NCBI GenBank assembly: GCA_900757615.1
Contig: CAAEON010000023.1
Coordinates: 1 to 48,926 of the forward strand
DNA: 48,926 bases
Direction: 5' to 3'
Origin: an uncultured Collinsella sp.
GTDB lineage: Bacteria > Actinomycetota > Coriobacteriia > Coriobacteriales > Coriobacteriaceae
A program made the position numbers and the translations under genes. The notes beneath the pieces were generated by a model. It saw nothing but the letters and a program-made list of their open reading frames with translations, was not told the DNA's origin and ran no database searches. Positions 30,994-39,589 of the stretch are shown in pieces. Every line of letters starts with the position of its first letter. Position 1 is the first letter of the stretch.

Positions 30994-31037
30994 AGTTACC
31001 CTACATTCTATCAAATTCAATAATTTGTAGGGTAACT
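30994..31037 (-). promoter_or_regulatory. Perfect 12-bp palindrome upstream of the small gene (operator candidate)
   Basis: AGTTACCCTACA (30994-31005) and TGTAGGGTAACT (31026-31037) are exact complements around a 20-base AT-rich core (ATTGAATTTGATAGAAT on the minus strand) that could contain a promoter. It lies 15 bases before the start codon at 30978, where an autoregulatory operator of a toxin-antitoxin operon would be expected. Confidence 0.6.
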
Positions 31038-31134
31038 CAAACGTGTTCGCACGACATGTGACACTTACCCTGCCGCCCTGCTGTGCCGCGGCGGCACGTA
31101 CCTGAACAACGGCACTCTAAGGAGTTCGATATCG

Positions 31135-31374
31135 ATGAGTGACAACACCAAGCATCTCGCAAAGAAGTGCGTCAAGGACGCGGGGCCGTGCCTCGCGCTG
31201 TGCCTTGCCGGCGCAGCGGTCGCGCTACTGGCTGTTCTGGGACCGTTCGACGTGCTTCGAAGCGCCAGCTCTCTGCACGTTTGCATGGCCCTTGCCGGCG
31301 CCATGATGACCGGCGGCGTGCTCGATCTGGTTTTTTGGGTGTTCGATCCGTTTGGATGGAAGAACGAAGGGTAA
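31135..31374 (+). CDS. Small two-helix membrane protein
   Basis: A 79-residue protein with two hydrophobic segments (CLALCLAGAAVALLAVLG and CMALAGAMMTGGVLDLVFWVF) and short charged ends. AAGGAG precedes the ATG by 9 bases. It does not match a named family that I know. It lies 40 bases before a metallophosphoesterase gene and probably shares its transcript. Confidence 0.75.
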   Translation: MSDNTKHLAKKCVKDAGPCLALCLAGAAVALLAVLGPFDVLRSASSLHVCMALAGAMMTGGVLDLVFWVFDPFGWKNEG

Positions 31375-31414
31375 GCCCTAAGGGATGGATGCCCTGCAGC
31401 ATTAGGAGGTCCCC

Positions 31415-32053
31415 GTGATCTGGTTTACCAGCGATACGCATTTTGGGCACGAGAACATGCTACGGCTTAGCGATAGGCCTTGGTCGACTGTTGCACAGAT
31501 GAACGACGCCATGGTCACCAACATTAACAGCAAGGTTGCTGCGGATGATGAGCTCTACATCCTGGGCGACTTTAGCTTTAAGATGACAGTCCAAGATGCC
31601 TACGAGCTGCGCAAAAGCATTGTCTGCAAGCGTGTCCATCTGCTGCCCGGCAACCACGACAAAGACTGGACGCAGCCTGCCGTAGCGGATGCTTTTATCG
31701 TCGAGCCGCCCATTTGCGTGCTCAAGATCGATCGGCAGAAAATCGTGTTGAGCCACTATCCCATGGCCGACTGGCAGGGCATGTCGCACGGCAGTTGGCA
31801 TCTGCACGGGCATATCCACAGCGGCGGTTGCGCGTATAACGAGTTCAACCTCAGACAGGGGTTGCTGCGCTATGACGTGGGTGTGGACGCTAACAGCTAC
31901 GCCCCGGTAAGTCTGGATGAGCTCAAGTTATGGTTTGCGCAGGTAGACGAGCCGATGTGTTGCGTTAAATGGCCGTGGTGGGTCAACGCCACGGGCGACG
32001 AGCAGATCGAGCGCGATCTCGAAGCCTATAAGAGTGAAGTGGTGATCCGATGA
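31415..32053 (+). CDS. Metallophosphoesterase
   Basis: A 212-residue calcineurin-like phosphoesterase with the metal-binding motifs SDTHFGHENM, LGDFSF, GNHDKD, LSHYPMADW and HGHIHSGG. Its short form and the DTHFGHEN start fit the YmdB/YfcE-like group acting on small phosphodiesters or nucleotides. The start is GTG 31415, with AGGAGGT 4 bases before it. The end overlaps the next phosphoesterase by four bases (ATGA), giving a tandem pair. Confidence 0.85.
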   Translation: MIWFTSDTHFGHENMLRLSDRPWSTVAQMNDAMVTNINSKVAADDELYILGDFSFKMTVQDAYELRKSIVCKRVHLLPGNHDKDWTQPAVADAFIVEPPICVLKIDRQKIVLSHYPMADWQGMSHGSWHLHGHIHSGGCAYNEFNLRQGLLRYDVGVDANSYAPVSLDELKLWFAQVDEPMCCVKWPWWVNATGDEQIERDLEAYKSEVVIR

Positions 32054-32775
32054 CGGTCTATGTGACGGGTGATGTCCACGGTGGCATCGACATGCAAAAG
32101 CTCCGCGATTGGGAGTTTGGGGACAGTCTGACGAGCGACGACTATCTGATAATCGCGGGCGACTTTGGCTTTCCGTGGGATTTCTCCGCCGAGGAATGTG
32201 CCGATATCACGTGGCTCGAGTCGCGCCCCTATACGGTGCTGTTCGTCGACGGCAACCACGAACGCTTCGACCATTGGGCGGAGCGGCCCATGGAGCTGTG
32301 GCACGGAGGCTTGACGCAGCGTCTGTCGGATACCTCGCCCATACGGCGCCTGACGCGCGGCGAGGTTTTTGAGCTCGACGGCTCAACGATCTTTACCATG
32401 GGTGGCGCCACGAGCGTGGACAAGGAATACCGCATCCCGTATTCCAGCTGGTGGCCGCAGGAGCTGCCGGGTGAGCGCAACTTTGAGGAAGCGCGGGCAA
32501 AGCTCGATAGCGTGGGCTGGAAGGTCGACTACGTGGTCACCCATACCTGTTCCACGCGCATGCTCTCGCCCACGCTCTATCCGGCGCCCGGCTGGAATTA
32601 CCCCGATGTCGATCGGCTTACGGCATTTTTCGATGAGCTGGAGGATCGCTTGGATTACAAGCGCTGGTACTACGGACATTTTCATCGGGATGCCAACCCG
32701 GCCGAGCGTCACACCGTGCTCTACGACTGCATCGTTCGCCTGGGCGACGAGCTCCAGCCCTGGGATGTTGCATAG
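32050..32775 (+). CDS. Metallophosphoesterase (second of a tandem pair)
   Basis: A 241-residue protein with GDVHGGID, AGDFGFPWD, VDGNHERFD, VVTHTC and YGHFHRDA, a complete calcineurin-type metal site. It shares the fold of the upstream gene but is not a close copy, so the two are probably old paralogues or separate acquisitions. Translation is coupled through the ATGA overlap. The substrate is unknown. Confidence 0.87.
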   Translation: MTVYVTGDVHGGIDMQKLRDWEFGDSLTSDDYLIIAGDFGFPWDFSAEECADITWLESRPYTVLFVDGNHERFDHWAERPMELWHGGLTQRLSDTSPIRRLTRGEVFELDGSTIFTMGGATSVDKEYRIPYSSWWPQELPGERNFEEARAKLDSVGWKVDYVVTHTCSTRMLSPTLYPAPGWNYPDVDRLTAFFDELEDRLDYKRWYYGHFHRDANPAERHTVLYDCIVRLGDELQPWDVA

Positions 32776-32827
32776 GGGCGCGGAGGCGTGAGCTTCGTGG
32801 CGAAGCAAAACCGGCTTGCTAAGGGAT

Positions 32828-34018
32828 TTACTCCCAAGCTGACTTGCGCTTGAGTAACGTGCTCGCGGCTTCAGGTATGGGGGAGTCGAGTATTTCGCAA
32901 AATGCATCGAACCCCTCTGGTGAAAGATGTGTTGTTGATTCTTTGTCAATGTCGCTATCGAGGCGCTCGTCAGGGTGGGCTGCTGTCTGTTGCATGCTTG
33001 TCTTTTCATCCATAACGATGTTCTCCCGGTGTGCGCGGATGACGTCCCAGCTAAAGTCCTCGACCAGCTGTTCGGCAGAGCGCGGCGTGGTGTCCGGCGC
33101 GATACCCGTTTGCCCGGCGAGCCAGCCCAGCAGCGCCTCGGGCGTGCCAAAGCGGGCGCGTAGTTCGCCCAGGTCCAGATCGCGGTCGCGCTTGGAAAGG
33201 CGGCGGCCGTCCGGCGACATGAGCAGCGGAATATGTGCGTAGTGCGGCGTGGGAAGACCCAGCAGATGCTGCAGGTAGATTTGGCGGGGCGTGGAGCCCA
33301 GCAGGTCGCATCCGCGCACGACCTCGGTGACGCCCATGGCGGCGTCATCGACCACCACGGCTAGCTGATAGGCGAACACGCCGTCGCTGCGGCGCACCAA
33401 AAAGTCGCCGCACTCGGTGGCGAGTGCTTCGCATTGGGCACCGTACGTGCGGTCCACAAATTCGATCACATCGTCTGCGAGGTCATCTACGGCGGGCACG
33501 CGCAGACGCGTGGCCGGGGCGCGCAGGGCACTGCGGCGGGCAACCTCCTCGGCAGAAAGGCCTCGGCAGGAGCCGCGGTAGATGGGCGTGCCGTCGCTGG
33601 CGTGCGGCGCGCTTGCGGCGTGGAGTTCGGCGCGCGTGCAAAAGCAGGGATAGGTGAGGCCGGCGTCTTGCAGCTGGTGCAGGGCGCTCTCGTACAGATC
33701 CAGGCGATCGTGCTGGTAGTAGGGGCCTTCGTCCCACTCGAGTCCTAGCCATGCCAGGTCATCGATCAGTTGGGCTGCAAGCTCGGTGCGCTTGCAGCGG
33801 TCGTCCAGGTCCTCGATGCGCAGCACGATGCTGCCGCCCTGGCTGCGGGCCGAAAGCCACGCGCACAGGCAACTGAACACGTTGCCCAAGTGCATGCGGC
33901 CCGAGGGCGACGGGGCAAAGCGACCCACGACGGGCGCGTGAGCGGGGGCGAGCTTGCTGTTGGGCGCCGTCGACGTGGCCGCGGCGGGCGTTGCTATGTT
34001 GCGTGCTTTGATATCCAT
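32828..34018 (-). CDS. gluQ: Glutamyl-Q tRNA(Asp) synthetase with an antitoxin-like C-terminal tail
   Basis: A 396-residue protein. About residues 30-335 are GluQRS, which charges glutamate onto queuosine of tRNA-Asp: the HIGH-like FAPSPSGRMHLGNVF, the zinc motif CFCTRAEL...YRGSC, VVRGCDLLGSTPRQIYLQ and the KMSKS-like SPDGRRLSKRD. The last 61 residues (from 33013) do not belong to that family; they end LSPEGFDAFCEILDSPIPEA and LLKRKSAWE, which match the C-terminus of DUF1778 antitoxins. ATG 34018 is chosen because TATACT lies 7 bases before it, fitting a leaderless start; the frame is open to 34105. Confidence 0.85.
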   Translation of the reverse strand: MDIKARNIATPAAATSTAPNSKLAPAHAPVVGRFAPSPSGRMHLGNVFSCLCAWLSARSQGGSIVLRIEDLDDRCKRTELAAQLIDDLAWLGLEWDEGPYYQHDRLDLYESALHQLQDAGLTYPCFCTRAELHAASAPHASDGTPIYRGSCRGLSAEEVARRSALRAPATRLRVPAVDDLADDVIEFVDRTYGAQCEALATECGDFLVRRSDGVFAYQLAVVVDDAAMGVTEVVRGCDLLGSTPRQIYLQHLLGLPTPHYAHIPLLMSPDGRRLSKRDRDLDLGELRARFGTPEALLGWLAGQTGIAPDTTPRSAEQLVEDFSWDVIRAHRENIVMDEKTSMQQTAAHPDERLDSDIDKESTTHLSPEGFDAFCEILDSPIPEAASTLLKRKSAWE

Positions 34019-34025
34019 GCGGACG

Positions 34026-34031
34026 AGTATA
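34026..34031 (-). promoter_or_regulatory. gluQ: -10 element of gluQ, leaderless start
   Basis: TATACT on the minus strand ends 7 bases before the ATG at 34018. With no ribosome site present, transcription would start at or beside the ATG. No clear -35 box is visible. Confidence 0.5.
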
Positions 34032-34164
34032 GCGCGGGGTGAGGTGGGGGAGGCGTCGTCGATGCTCGCAAGTTGCCGAGGCCGCGTGTTGTGCGCGGCG
34101 GGCACCGACTCAACGTCTCGATTGCCGCACGCAAGCTCAACCGCTTCAACCCCTCAAACGACAG

Positions 34165-34421
34165 AAACCCCGGCAGCTCTTCGCAACTGCCGGGGTTTCC
34201 GCGGAAAAGGGGGACATGATCCTCGAGCGAACGGGAAAGGGGCAACCGTTTTCGCTCAACTGCTTTATGCCCTTCGCTCGCAGGCTCAATCAGCGTATTT
34301 GACGGCAACACAAAGCCGCTACACCTGTGACGGAGCTGTGAAGTGGTATCTGCTGCTGGCGCGGGCCATGCCAAGGAGTGTCCCAGACTGCCGGCAGATA
34401 AGGAACGTCCCTAACTGCCGG
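34165..34421. repeat. Hairpin and direct repeats upstream of the DUF2207 gene
   Basis: AAACCCCGGCAG (34165-34176) is exactly complementary to 34187-34198. Further on, AAGGAGTGTCCCAGACTGCC at 34372 is repeated as AAGGAACGTCCCTAACTGCC at 34400, with 18 of 22 positions equal across the full unit. The CTGCCGG motif is common to both. The rest of the 519-base gap holds nothing that I recognise. Confidence 0.6.
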
Positions 34422-34537
34422 GTGCGGGGAGGGTGACTTTCATCCCGTTTGGCGCTCCGGTTGCCGAGATGTTCGTCATGAGCGCCCGCAAACGTGGGAC
34501 AATGGCGCCGTTGGTATCACAGACAAAGGATGTGCCT

Positions 34538-36487
34538 ATGAACGCCCCCGTTGCCAAGCCCTGTCGGCAGCGCCACCTGTTTGCGCGATTCGCTTCCGTC
34601 TGCGCACTCGTCGCGCTTGCGTTGTTGCTGCTGCCTGCCGCCGCGCACGCCGACGGCTACTCCATGACCCAAACCTATATCGGTGCCACGGTTGAAGCCG
34701 ATGGATCGCTGACCGTTGTCGAGGGACGCCAGTTTGATTTCGACGACGATATCAACGGCGTGTATTGGGATATCAATACGGGCACCAACCAGCAGGGCGG
34801 CACGGCGGGCGTCGATGTGCTGAGCGTCGAGGAAGACGACACCGCGTTTAACAAGGTCGACAGCGCAAACAAAGGCGACAGCGGCGTCTATACGGTTGAG
34901 CAGTCTGACGGCGGCGTAAAGATCAAGGTTTTCAGCCCCCACGAGAGCGGCGACAGCGCGATCTATTACGTGAGCTACACCATGACCGGTGCGGTTATGA
35001 ACTGGGCCGATACCGCTGAGCTCTACTGGAAGTTTGTGGGCGACGGCTGGTCCGCGGATTCCGACGATGTCGAGATGGAAGTCTATTTCGCAAACGCCGC
35101 CGCGGGGACGGCGGCCGTCAAGGGCGATAACTTCCGCGCATGGGGCCACGGCCCACTGACGGGCGATGTGTCGCTCGATGTGGACGAACCCATGGTCACC
35201 TACACCATTCCGTGCGTGCACGAGGGTGAGTTTGCCGAGGCACGCATCGCCTTTCCCAGCGACTGGGTGCCGCAGCTTGCCGCTTCGGGCGAAGATCGCA
35301 TGTCAACGATCCTGAGCGAAGAGAAGGAATGGGCCGACGAAGCTAACGCCCGCCGCGCTCACGCTCGCATGATTGCCAATGCACTTGCCGTGCTAAGTGT
35401 TGTTGCGGCGGTGGCCTTTACCGGCATAATCGTTATGCTCAAGCTGCGCAAGCGCAAGCCCAAGCCGCTTTTCCAGGACGAATATTTCCGCGATGTGCCC
35501 TCGGCCGACCATCCCGCCGTGCTTTCGGCCCTCATGAGCTGGAACGAGGTGCCCGATCAGGCATATATCGCCACGCTCATGAAGCTCACTGACGACCGTG
35601 TGATCAAGCTGGAGCAGGCGACCGTGACCAAGGCCAAGAAGGGCCTGCTGGGGCGCGAGAAAGAGGAGCAGACGTACAGCGTGACGGTAAGCGATGCAGG
35701 CTGGAAGTCGGTCAAGAAGGGCAGTGTCGATCGCGCTGTGCTCAAGGTGTTCTTTGCCGGCGTTAAGCCCGATGAAAACGGCGACCGTTCGCGTACGTTC
35801 GATGAGCTGCAGCATTACGTCAAGCAGCACGCTACGCCCGTGGGCGACAAGCTCGAGGACTATCAGAACACCGTTAAGGGCGAGCTGGCCGATAGGGAGT
35901 ATGTTGCCTCGGACGGCATTGTCGCCATGGTGTTTGGCCTGGTCCTGGGCATTTTGATCGCCTTTATTCCCGTGGGATCCATCTTCTTTACCGATGGCGC
36001 GCAGGCAAACATTATCGCCGCGATTGTCTCGGTGCCCATCGTGCTTGTCGGCATTGGTGTGAGTCTCACCTTCCGCCGCTTTACGCCGGAGGGTGCCGAG
36101 GTGGCGGCTCGCTGCAAGGCGCTCAAGCATTGGCTCGAGGACTTTACGCGCCTGAAGGAGGCCATCCCCAGCGACCTGATCTTGTGGAACAAACTGCTGG
36201 TGATGGGCGTTGCCCTGGGCGTTTCGAAAGAAGTGCTGCGACAGCTGGCCGAGGCAGTGCCTGCGGACCTGCGCAATAGCGACGATTTCTACGACAACTA
36301 CCCCTGCTACTGGTGGTATTACCATCACTACGGCAACGAGTCTCCGCTCGATTCGTTCAACGATGTGTATCACGAGACCATCCGCGAGCTGGCTTCGAGT
36401 TCCGATAGCTCGAGCGGCGGCGGAGGCGGTGGCTTCTCGGGCGGCGGAGGCGGCGGCGTCGGCGGAGGCGGCGGCGGAACGTTCTAG
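34538..36487 (+). CDS. DUF2207 membrane protein with signal peptide and Gly-rich tail
   Basis: The 649-residue protein begins with a signal peptide (FASVCALVALALLLLPAAAHA). An extracytoplasmic DUF2207 domain of about 250 residues follows (GATVEADGSLTVVEGRQFDF, INGVYWDI). One membrane segment comes next (VLSVVAAVAFTGIIVML), then a cytoplasmic domain (PSADHPAVLSALMSWNEVP, LMKLTDDRVIKLE), two more membrane segments near residues 500-545, and a tail of repeated Gly with Ser ending in GGGGGGTF. ATG 34538 follows AAAGGA and gives the correct signal peptide. The function of DUF2207 proteins is not established. A terminator hairpin follows at 36502. Confidence 0.88.
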   Translation: MNAPVAKPCRQRHLFARFASVCALVALALLLLPAAAHADGYSMTQTYIGATVEADGSLTVVEGRQFDFDDDINGVYWDINTGTNQQGGTAGVDVLSVEEDDTAFNKVDSANKGDSGVYTVEQSDGGVKIKVFSPHESGDSAIYYVSYTMTGAVMNWADTAELYWKFVGDGWSADSDDVEMEVYFANAAAGTAAVKGDNFRAWGHGPLTGDVSLDVDEPMVTYTIPCVHEGEFAEARIAFPSDWVPQLAASGEDRMSTILSEEKEWADEANARRAHARMIANALAVLSVVAAVAFTGIIVMLKLRKRKPKPLFQDEYFRDVPSADHPAVLSALMSWNEVPDQAYIATLMKLTDDRVIKLEQATVTKAKKGLLGREKEEQTYSVTVSDAGWKSVKKGSVDRAVLKVFFAGVKPDENGDRSRTFDELQHYVKQHATPVGDKLEDYQNTVKGELADREYVASDGIVAMVFGLVLGILIAFIPVGSIFFTDGAQANIIAAIVSVPIVLVGIGVSLTFRRFTPEGAEVAARCKALKHWLEDFTRLKEAIPSDLILWNKLLVMGVALGVSKEVLRQLAEAVPADLRNSDDFYDNYPCYWWYYHHYGNESPLDSFNDVYHETIRELASSSDSSSGGGGGGFSGGGGGGVGGGGGGTF

Positions 36488-36501
36488 CGGTCCTAAATTA
36501 C

Positions 36502-36550
36502 GGGATGGGCTTTTCTCGACAGCCGTCGGGGAAAGCCCATCCCTTTCTTT
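36502..36550 (+). terminator. Terminator-like hairpin after the DUF2207 gene (family I related)
   Basis: GGGATGGGCTTTT (36502-36514) pairs with GAAAGCCCATCCC (36531-36543), followed by TTTCTTTT. The sequence is a relative of the GGGAC units at 3723-3862, so this repeat family can double as a terminator. Confidence 0.7.
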
Positions 36551-36605
36551 TGCGCTGAAAAGGGCTGATCTTTCGTCTTTTGGCTTCTTCGAAAGGGGCG
36601 GTGGT

Positions 36606-36824
36606 CAAAAAATGCCGAATATGAGTACTGTTGCCCCAATGGTCACATTTATTTACGCTCATTAGATGGCTCCTAATGAGAGTGTTTCTCGTTAGAAGCT
36701 TATTTTATTGAACATTTGGGGAGATACGTCAGCTCGTATGGTTGACTGCATGCCTAAAAGTTTCAAAAATGCCCCAAATCGCTGCTACTAAAAAGATAGC
36801 AGTACTCATATTTAGTGCTTTTTG
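36606..36824. repeat. 219-bp element with about 25-bp imperfect terminal inverted repeats
   Basis: CAAAAAATGCCGAATATGAG at 36606 and the complement of 36800-36824 share AATATGAGTACTG and the CAAAAA end. The interior is AT-rich and has no gene. It may be a non-autonomous mobile element or a degraded insertion. Confidence 0.5.
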
Positions 36825-36862
36825 TCCACAGCTATTTACAAACCCCCCTAGTCCGCTCATTG

Positions 36863-36966
36863 GGGACAGACTTAAATGACCAGTTTTGCCCAAGATTGTC
36901 CCCAACGACTAGTCATTTAAGAACGTCCCCAACGGCTAGTCATTGGGGACGTTCTTAAATGACTAG
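36863..36966. repeat. GGGGAC-headed repeat cluster with a 24-bp perfect inverted repeat
   Basis: The arm at 36909-36932 is exactly complementary to 36943-36966 (loop 10 bases); each arm holds GGGGACGTTCTTAAATGACT. A variant unit (GGGGACAGACTTAAATGACC) lies just before it, from about 36863. The family is related to the hairpin at 12380-12412. It ends 16 bases from the GNAT stop. Confidence 0.85.
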
Positions 36967-36981
36967 GTGTGGCTGCCGGGT

Positions 36982-37623
36982 TTAGGCTGTTAGGTCGAGT
37001 TCGTAGAGAAAGCTTTCGCGCGGCATGTCGTGGCGGCGCTCTTCGCGGTTGGCGCGGTGCGTGGCCGTGCGCTTAAAGCCGTGCAGCTCGTAGAACTTCC
37101 ATGAGCAGTTGGAGTCGGTGTACAGGTGCGCCCTCGTCGCCCCGCGCGAGGACAGGTGCGAGACCGCGGCGTCGAGCAACACCGAGCCAACGCCCAGGCC
37201 ATGGACATCGCGATCCACGGCAAGCAGCGTGACCTCGTTGTCGTGTGGCAGGGGGCTGCTTTCGAGCAGGCGGTTGTTGGTGCGGATGGTTGCGCGTACA
37301 AACGAGAGATACTCGGCGCAGGCATCGGGCTCCAGCTCGCGCATCTGCGATAGCAGTGCGCGCTCGGTATCCATCCAATGTTCGTTGATAGTGGCGCCGG
37401 AGCTCTGTCCCGCACGCGCGAGCGCAATGCCGCGCGCCTGGCCGTCAATTACGGCAACCTGCGAAAACGTCGACGACGAAAGGCAGTAGGCAAGGTCGCA
37501 CGCGGCCTCAAGGCGGTTGTACTCATCGTTATCCGAATTGTTATGCCAAAGCTGCTGCAGAATCAGCGCGATGGCGTCGAAGTCTTCGGTGTCAAACGGT
37601 CGGTAGAGAACCCGCGAGACCAT
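36982..37623 (-). CDS. GNAT family N-acetyltransferase
   Basis: A 213-residue GNAT enzyme. The acetyl-CoA binding motif is LLAVDRDVHGLGVGSVLLDAAV (the HGLGVG form of R/QxxGxG/A), followed by HLYTDSNCSWKFYELHGFKRT, the usual end of motif B. An N-terminal extension of about 75 residues precedes the core. The substrate cannot be told. GAAAGAGG precedes the ATG on the minus strand. It stands alone upstream of, and divergent from, purH. Confidence 0.87.
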   Translation of the reverse strand: MVSRVLYRPFDTEDFDAIALILQQLWHNNSDNDEYNRLEAACDLAYCLSSSTFSQVAVIDGQARGIALARAGQSSGATINEHWMDTERALLSQMRELEPDACAEYLSFVRATIRTNNRLLESSPLPHDNEVTLLAVDRDVHGLGVGSVLLDAAVSHLSSRGATRAHLYTDSNCSWKFYELHGFKRTATHRANREERRHDMPRESFLYELDLTA

Positions 37624-37900
37624 GGTGCCTCTTTCTTTTGCGGATGCATATCGAGCACAGTTCTACCACGCTATTGGCATCTAATTATGGTGCCCCTGTG
37701 TTCCATGAACTCACCGTGCCCGGCGCTGCGCCCACATCCTCCACTCGCAAGCTTTTTCTGCACATGCGACCGTTGCGGGGTGCATCGACGCGCTCGATGC
37801 GCTACATTGAATCAGTATTTTCAATGCCGCTGCGCGAGCGCTGCAGATCGACGTATCACCGACTCACAGAGCACGGCGGCGTACCAGACAGGAGGACTGC

Positions 37901-39508
37901 ATGGGATCTGATGTGAAGATCGCACGCGCGTTGATCTCGGTTACCGATAAGACGGGTGTCGTCGATTTCGCACGGACGCTGGTCGATGACTTTGGCGTCG
38001 AGATCATCTCTACGGGCGGTACGGCTCGTGCCATTGAGGACGCGGGCGTTCCCGTAACCCCCATCGAGGAGTTCACGGGCTATCCCGAGATGATGGACGG
38101 CCGCGTTAAGACCCTGCACCCCAAGGTTCATGGCGCGCTGCTGGCCCGCCGCGATTCCGAGCAGCACATGCAGGAGGCGGCTCAGCACGGCATTAAGCTG
38201 ATCGACCTGGTCGTCGTCAACCTGTACGAGTTCGAGAAGACCGTCGCCAACCCCGAGGTCACCTTCGCGGACGCCATCGAGCACATCGACATCGGTGGCC
38301 CCTCCATGCTGCGCTCTGCCGCCAAGAACGCCACGAGCGTTACCGTCATTTCCGACCCGGCCGACTATGATGCCGTCCTGGCCGAGATGCACGAGACCGG
38401 TGGCTGCACCACGCTTTCCACTCGTCGTCGCCTGCAGGTGAAGGTCTACCAGACCACCGCCGCCTACGACACGGCCATCTCCCGCTGGCTCGCCGCCCAG
38501 GCAAGCGACGTGGCGGACACCTCTGCCAAGCTCGAGATTTCGCTGGAGAAGGTCGACGACCTGCGCTATGGCGAGAACCCGCAGCAGAAAGCCACAGTCT
38601 ATCGCTTTGCCGAGGGCTGCGAGAACACCGCGAGCTCGCAGTTCCCGCTCGTGGGCTCCAAGCAGATCCAGGGCAGGCCGCTCAGCTACAACAACTATCT
38701 GGATGCCGACGCCGCTTGGAACCTGGTCCGCGAGTTCGACGAGCCGGCCTGCGTAATCCTCAAGCACCAGAACCCCTGCGGTTCCGCCGTTGCCGAGGAC
38801 ATCACGGCTGCCTACGACCGCGCTTTTGCCTGCGATCCCAAGAGCGCCTTCGGCGGCATCATCGCCTGTAACCGCGAGGTTCCCTTTGATCTGGTTGAGC
38901 ACTTTGCCGATCAGAACAAGCAGTTCGTCGAGGTCATCATCGCCCCGAGCTACACCGCCGAGGCGCTCGAGCGCATGGCCAAGCGCCCCAACCTGCGCGT
39001 GTTGGCGACCGGCGGCGTGGACCACGGCGCTCAGGTGGAGCTGCGCTCCGTCGACGGCGGCATGCTGGTGCAGGAGGTCGACCACGTGACCGAGGATCCC
39101 GCGACCTTTACGTTCCCCACCGACCGCAAGCCCACCGACGCCGAGATGGCCGAGCTCGAGTTTGCCTGGAAGGTCTGCAAGGGCGTTAAGTCCAACGCCA
39201 TCCTGGTCTCCAAGGGTAAGGCCGGCATTGGCATGGGCCCGGGTCAGCCTAACCGCGTTGACTCTGCGCTACTTGCCTGCGAGCGCGCCGAGGACTTCTG
39301 CGAGCGCGAGGGCGTGGAGAAGGGCGGCTTTGCCTGTGCAAGCGACGCGTTCTTCCCGTTCCGCGACAACGTCGACGTGCTTGCTGCACACGGCGTGACC
39401 TGCATCATCCAACCCGGCGGCTCCAAGCGCGACGACGAGAGCATCCAGGCCTGCAACGAGCACAATATTGCTATGGTGTTTACGGGCGCCCGCCACTTTA
39501 GGCACTAA
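37901..39508 (+). CDS. purH: Bifunctional AICAR formyltransferase / IMP cyclohydrolase
   Basis: A 535-residue bifunctional enzyme for the last two steps of purine synthesis. The IMP cyclohydrolase domain comes first (ALISVTDKTGVVDFARTL, IISTGGTARAIEDAGVPV, GRVKTLHPKVHGALL). The AICAR transformylase domain follows (ILKHQNPCGSAVAEDI, FGGIIACNREV, SKGKAGIGMGPGQPNRVDS, and the C-terminal FTGARHFRH). ACAGGAGGA lies just before the ATG. It uses the AICAR released by HisH/HisF in this window. No other pur genes are adjacent. Confidence 0.97.
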   Translation: MGSDVKIARALISVTDKTGVVDFARTLVDDFGVEIISTGGTARAIEDAGVPVTPIEEFTGYPEMMDGRVKTLHPKVHGALLARRDSEQHMQEAAQHGIKLIDLVVVNLYEFEKTVANPEVTFADAIEHIDIGGPSMLRSAAKNATSVTVISDPADYDAVLAEMHETGGCTTLSTRRRLQVKVYQTTAAYDTAISRWLAAQASDVADTSAKLEISLEKVDDLRYGENPQQKATVYRFAEGCENTASSQFPLVGSKQIQGRPLSYNNYLDADAAWNLVREFDEPACVILKHQNPCGSAVAEDITAAYDRAFACDPKSAFGGIIACNREVPFDLVEHFADQNKQFVEVIIAPSYTAEALERMAKRPNLRVLATGGVDHGAQVELRSVDGGMLVQEVDHVTEDPATFTFPTDRKPTDAEMAELEFAWKVCKGVKSNAILVSKGKAGIGMGPGQPNRVDSALLACERAEDFCEREGVEKGGFACASDAFFPFRDNVDVLAAHGVTCIIQPGGSKRDDESIQACNEHNIAMVFTGARHFRH

Positions 39509-39537
39509 GTTTCGCCTCGGGACAAAATAATCTCTGC

Positions 39538-39573
39538 AAAAGACGGTCGCTCCGTTTGGAGGGCCGTCTTTTT
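39538..39573 (+). terminator. Rho-independent terminator after purH
   Basis: AAAAGACGG pairs with CCGTCTTTT around an inner CTCC-GTTT-GGAG hairpin, followed by a T run. Confidence 0.82.
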
Positions 39574-39589
39574 GGTATAAGAGGACGGA

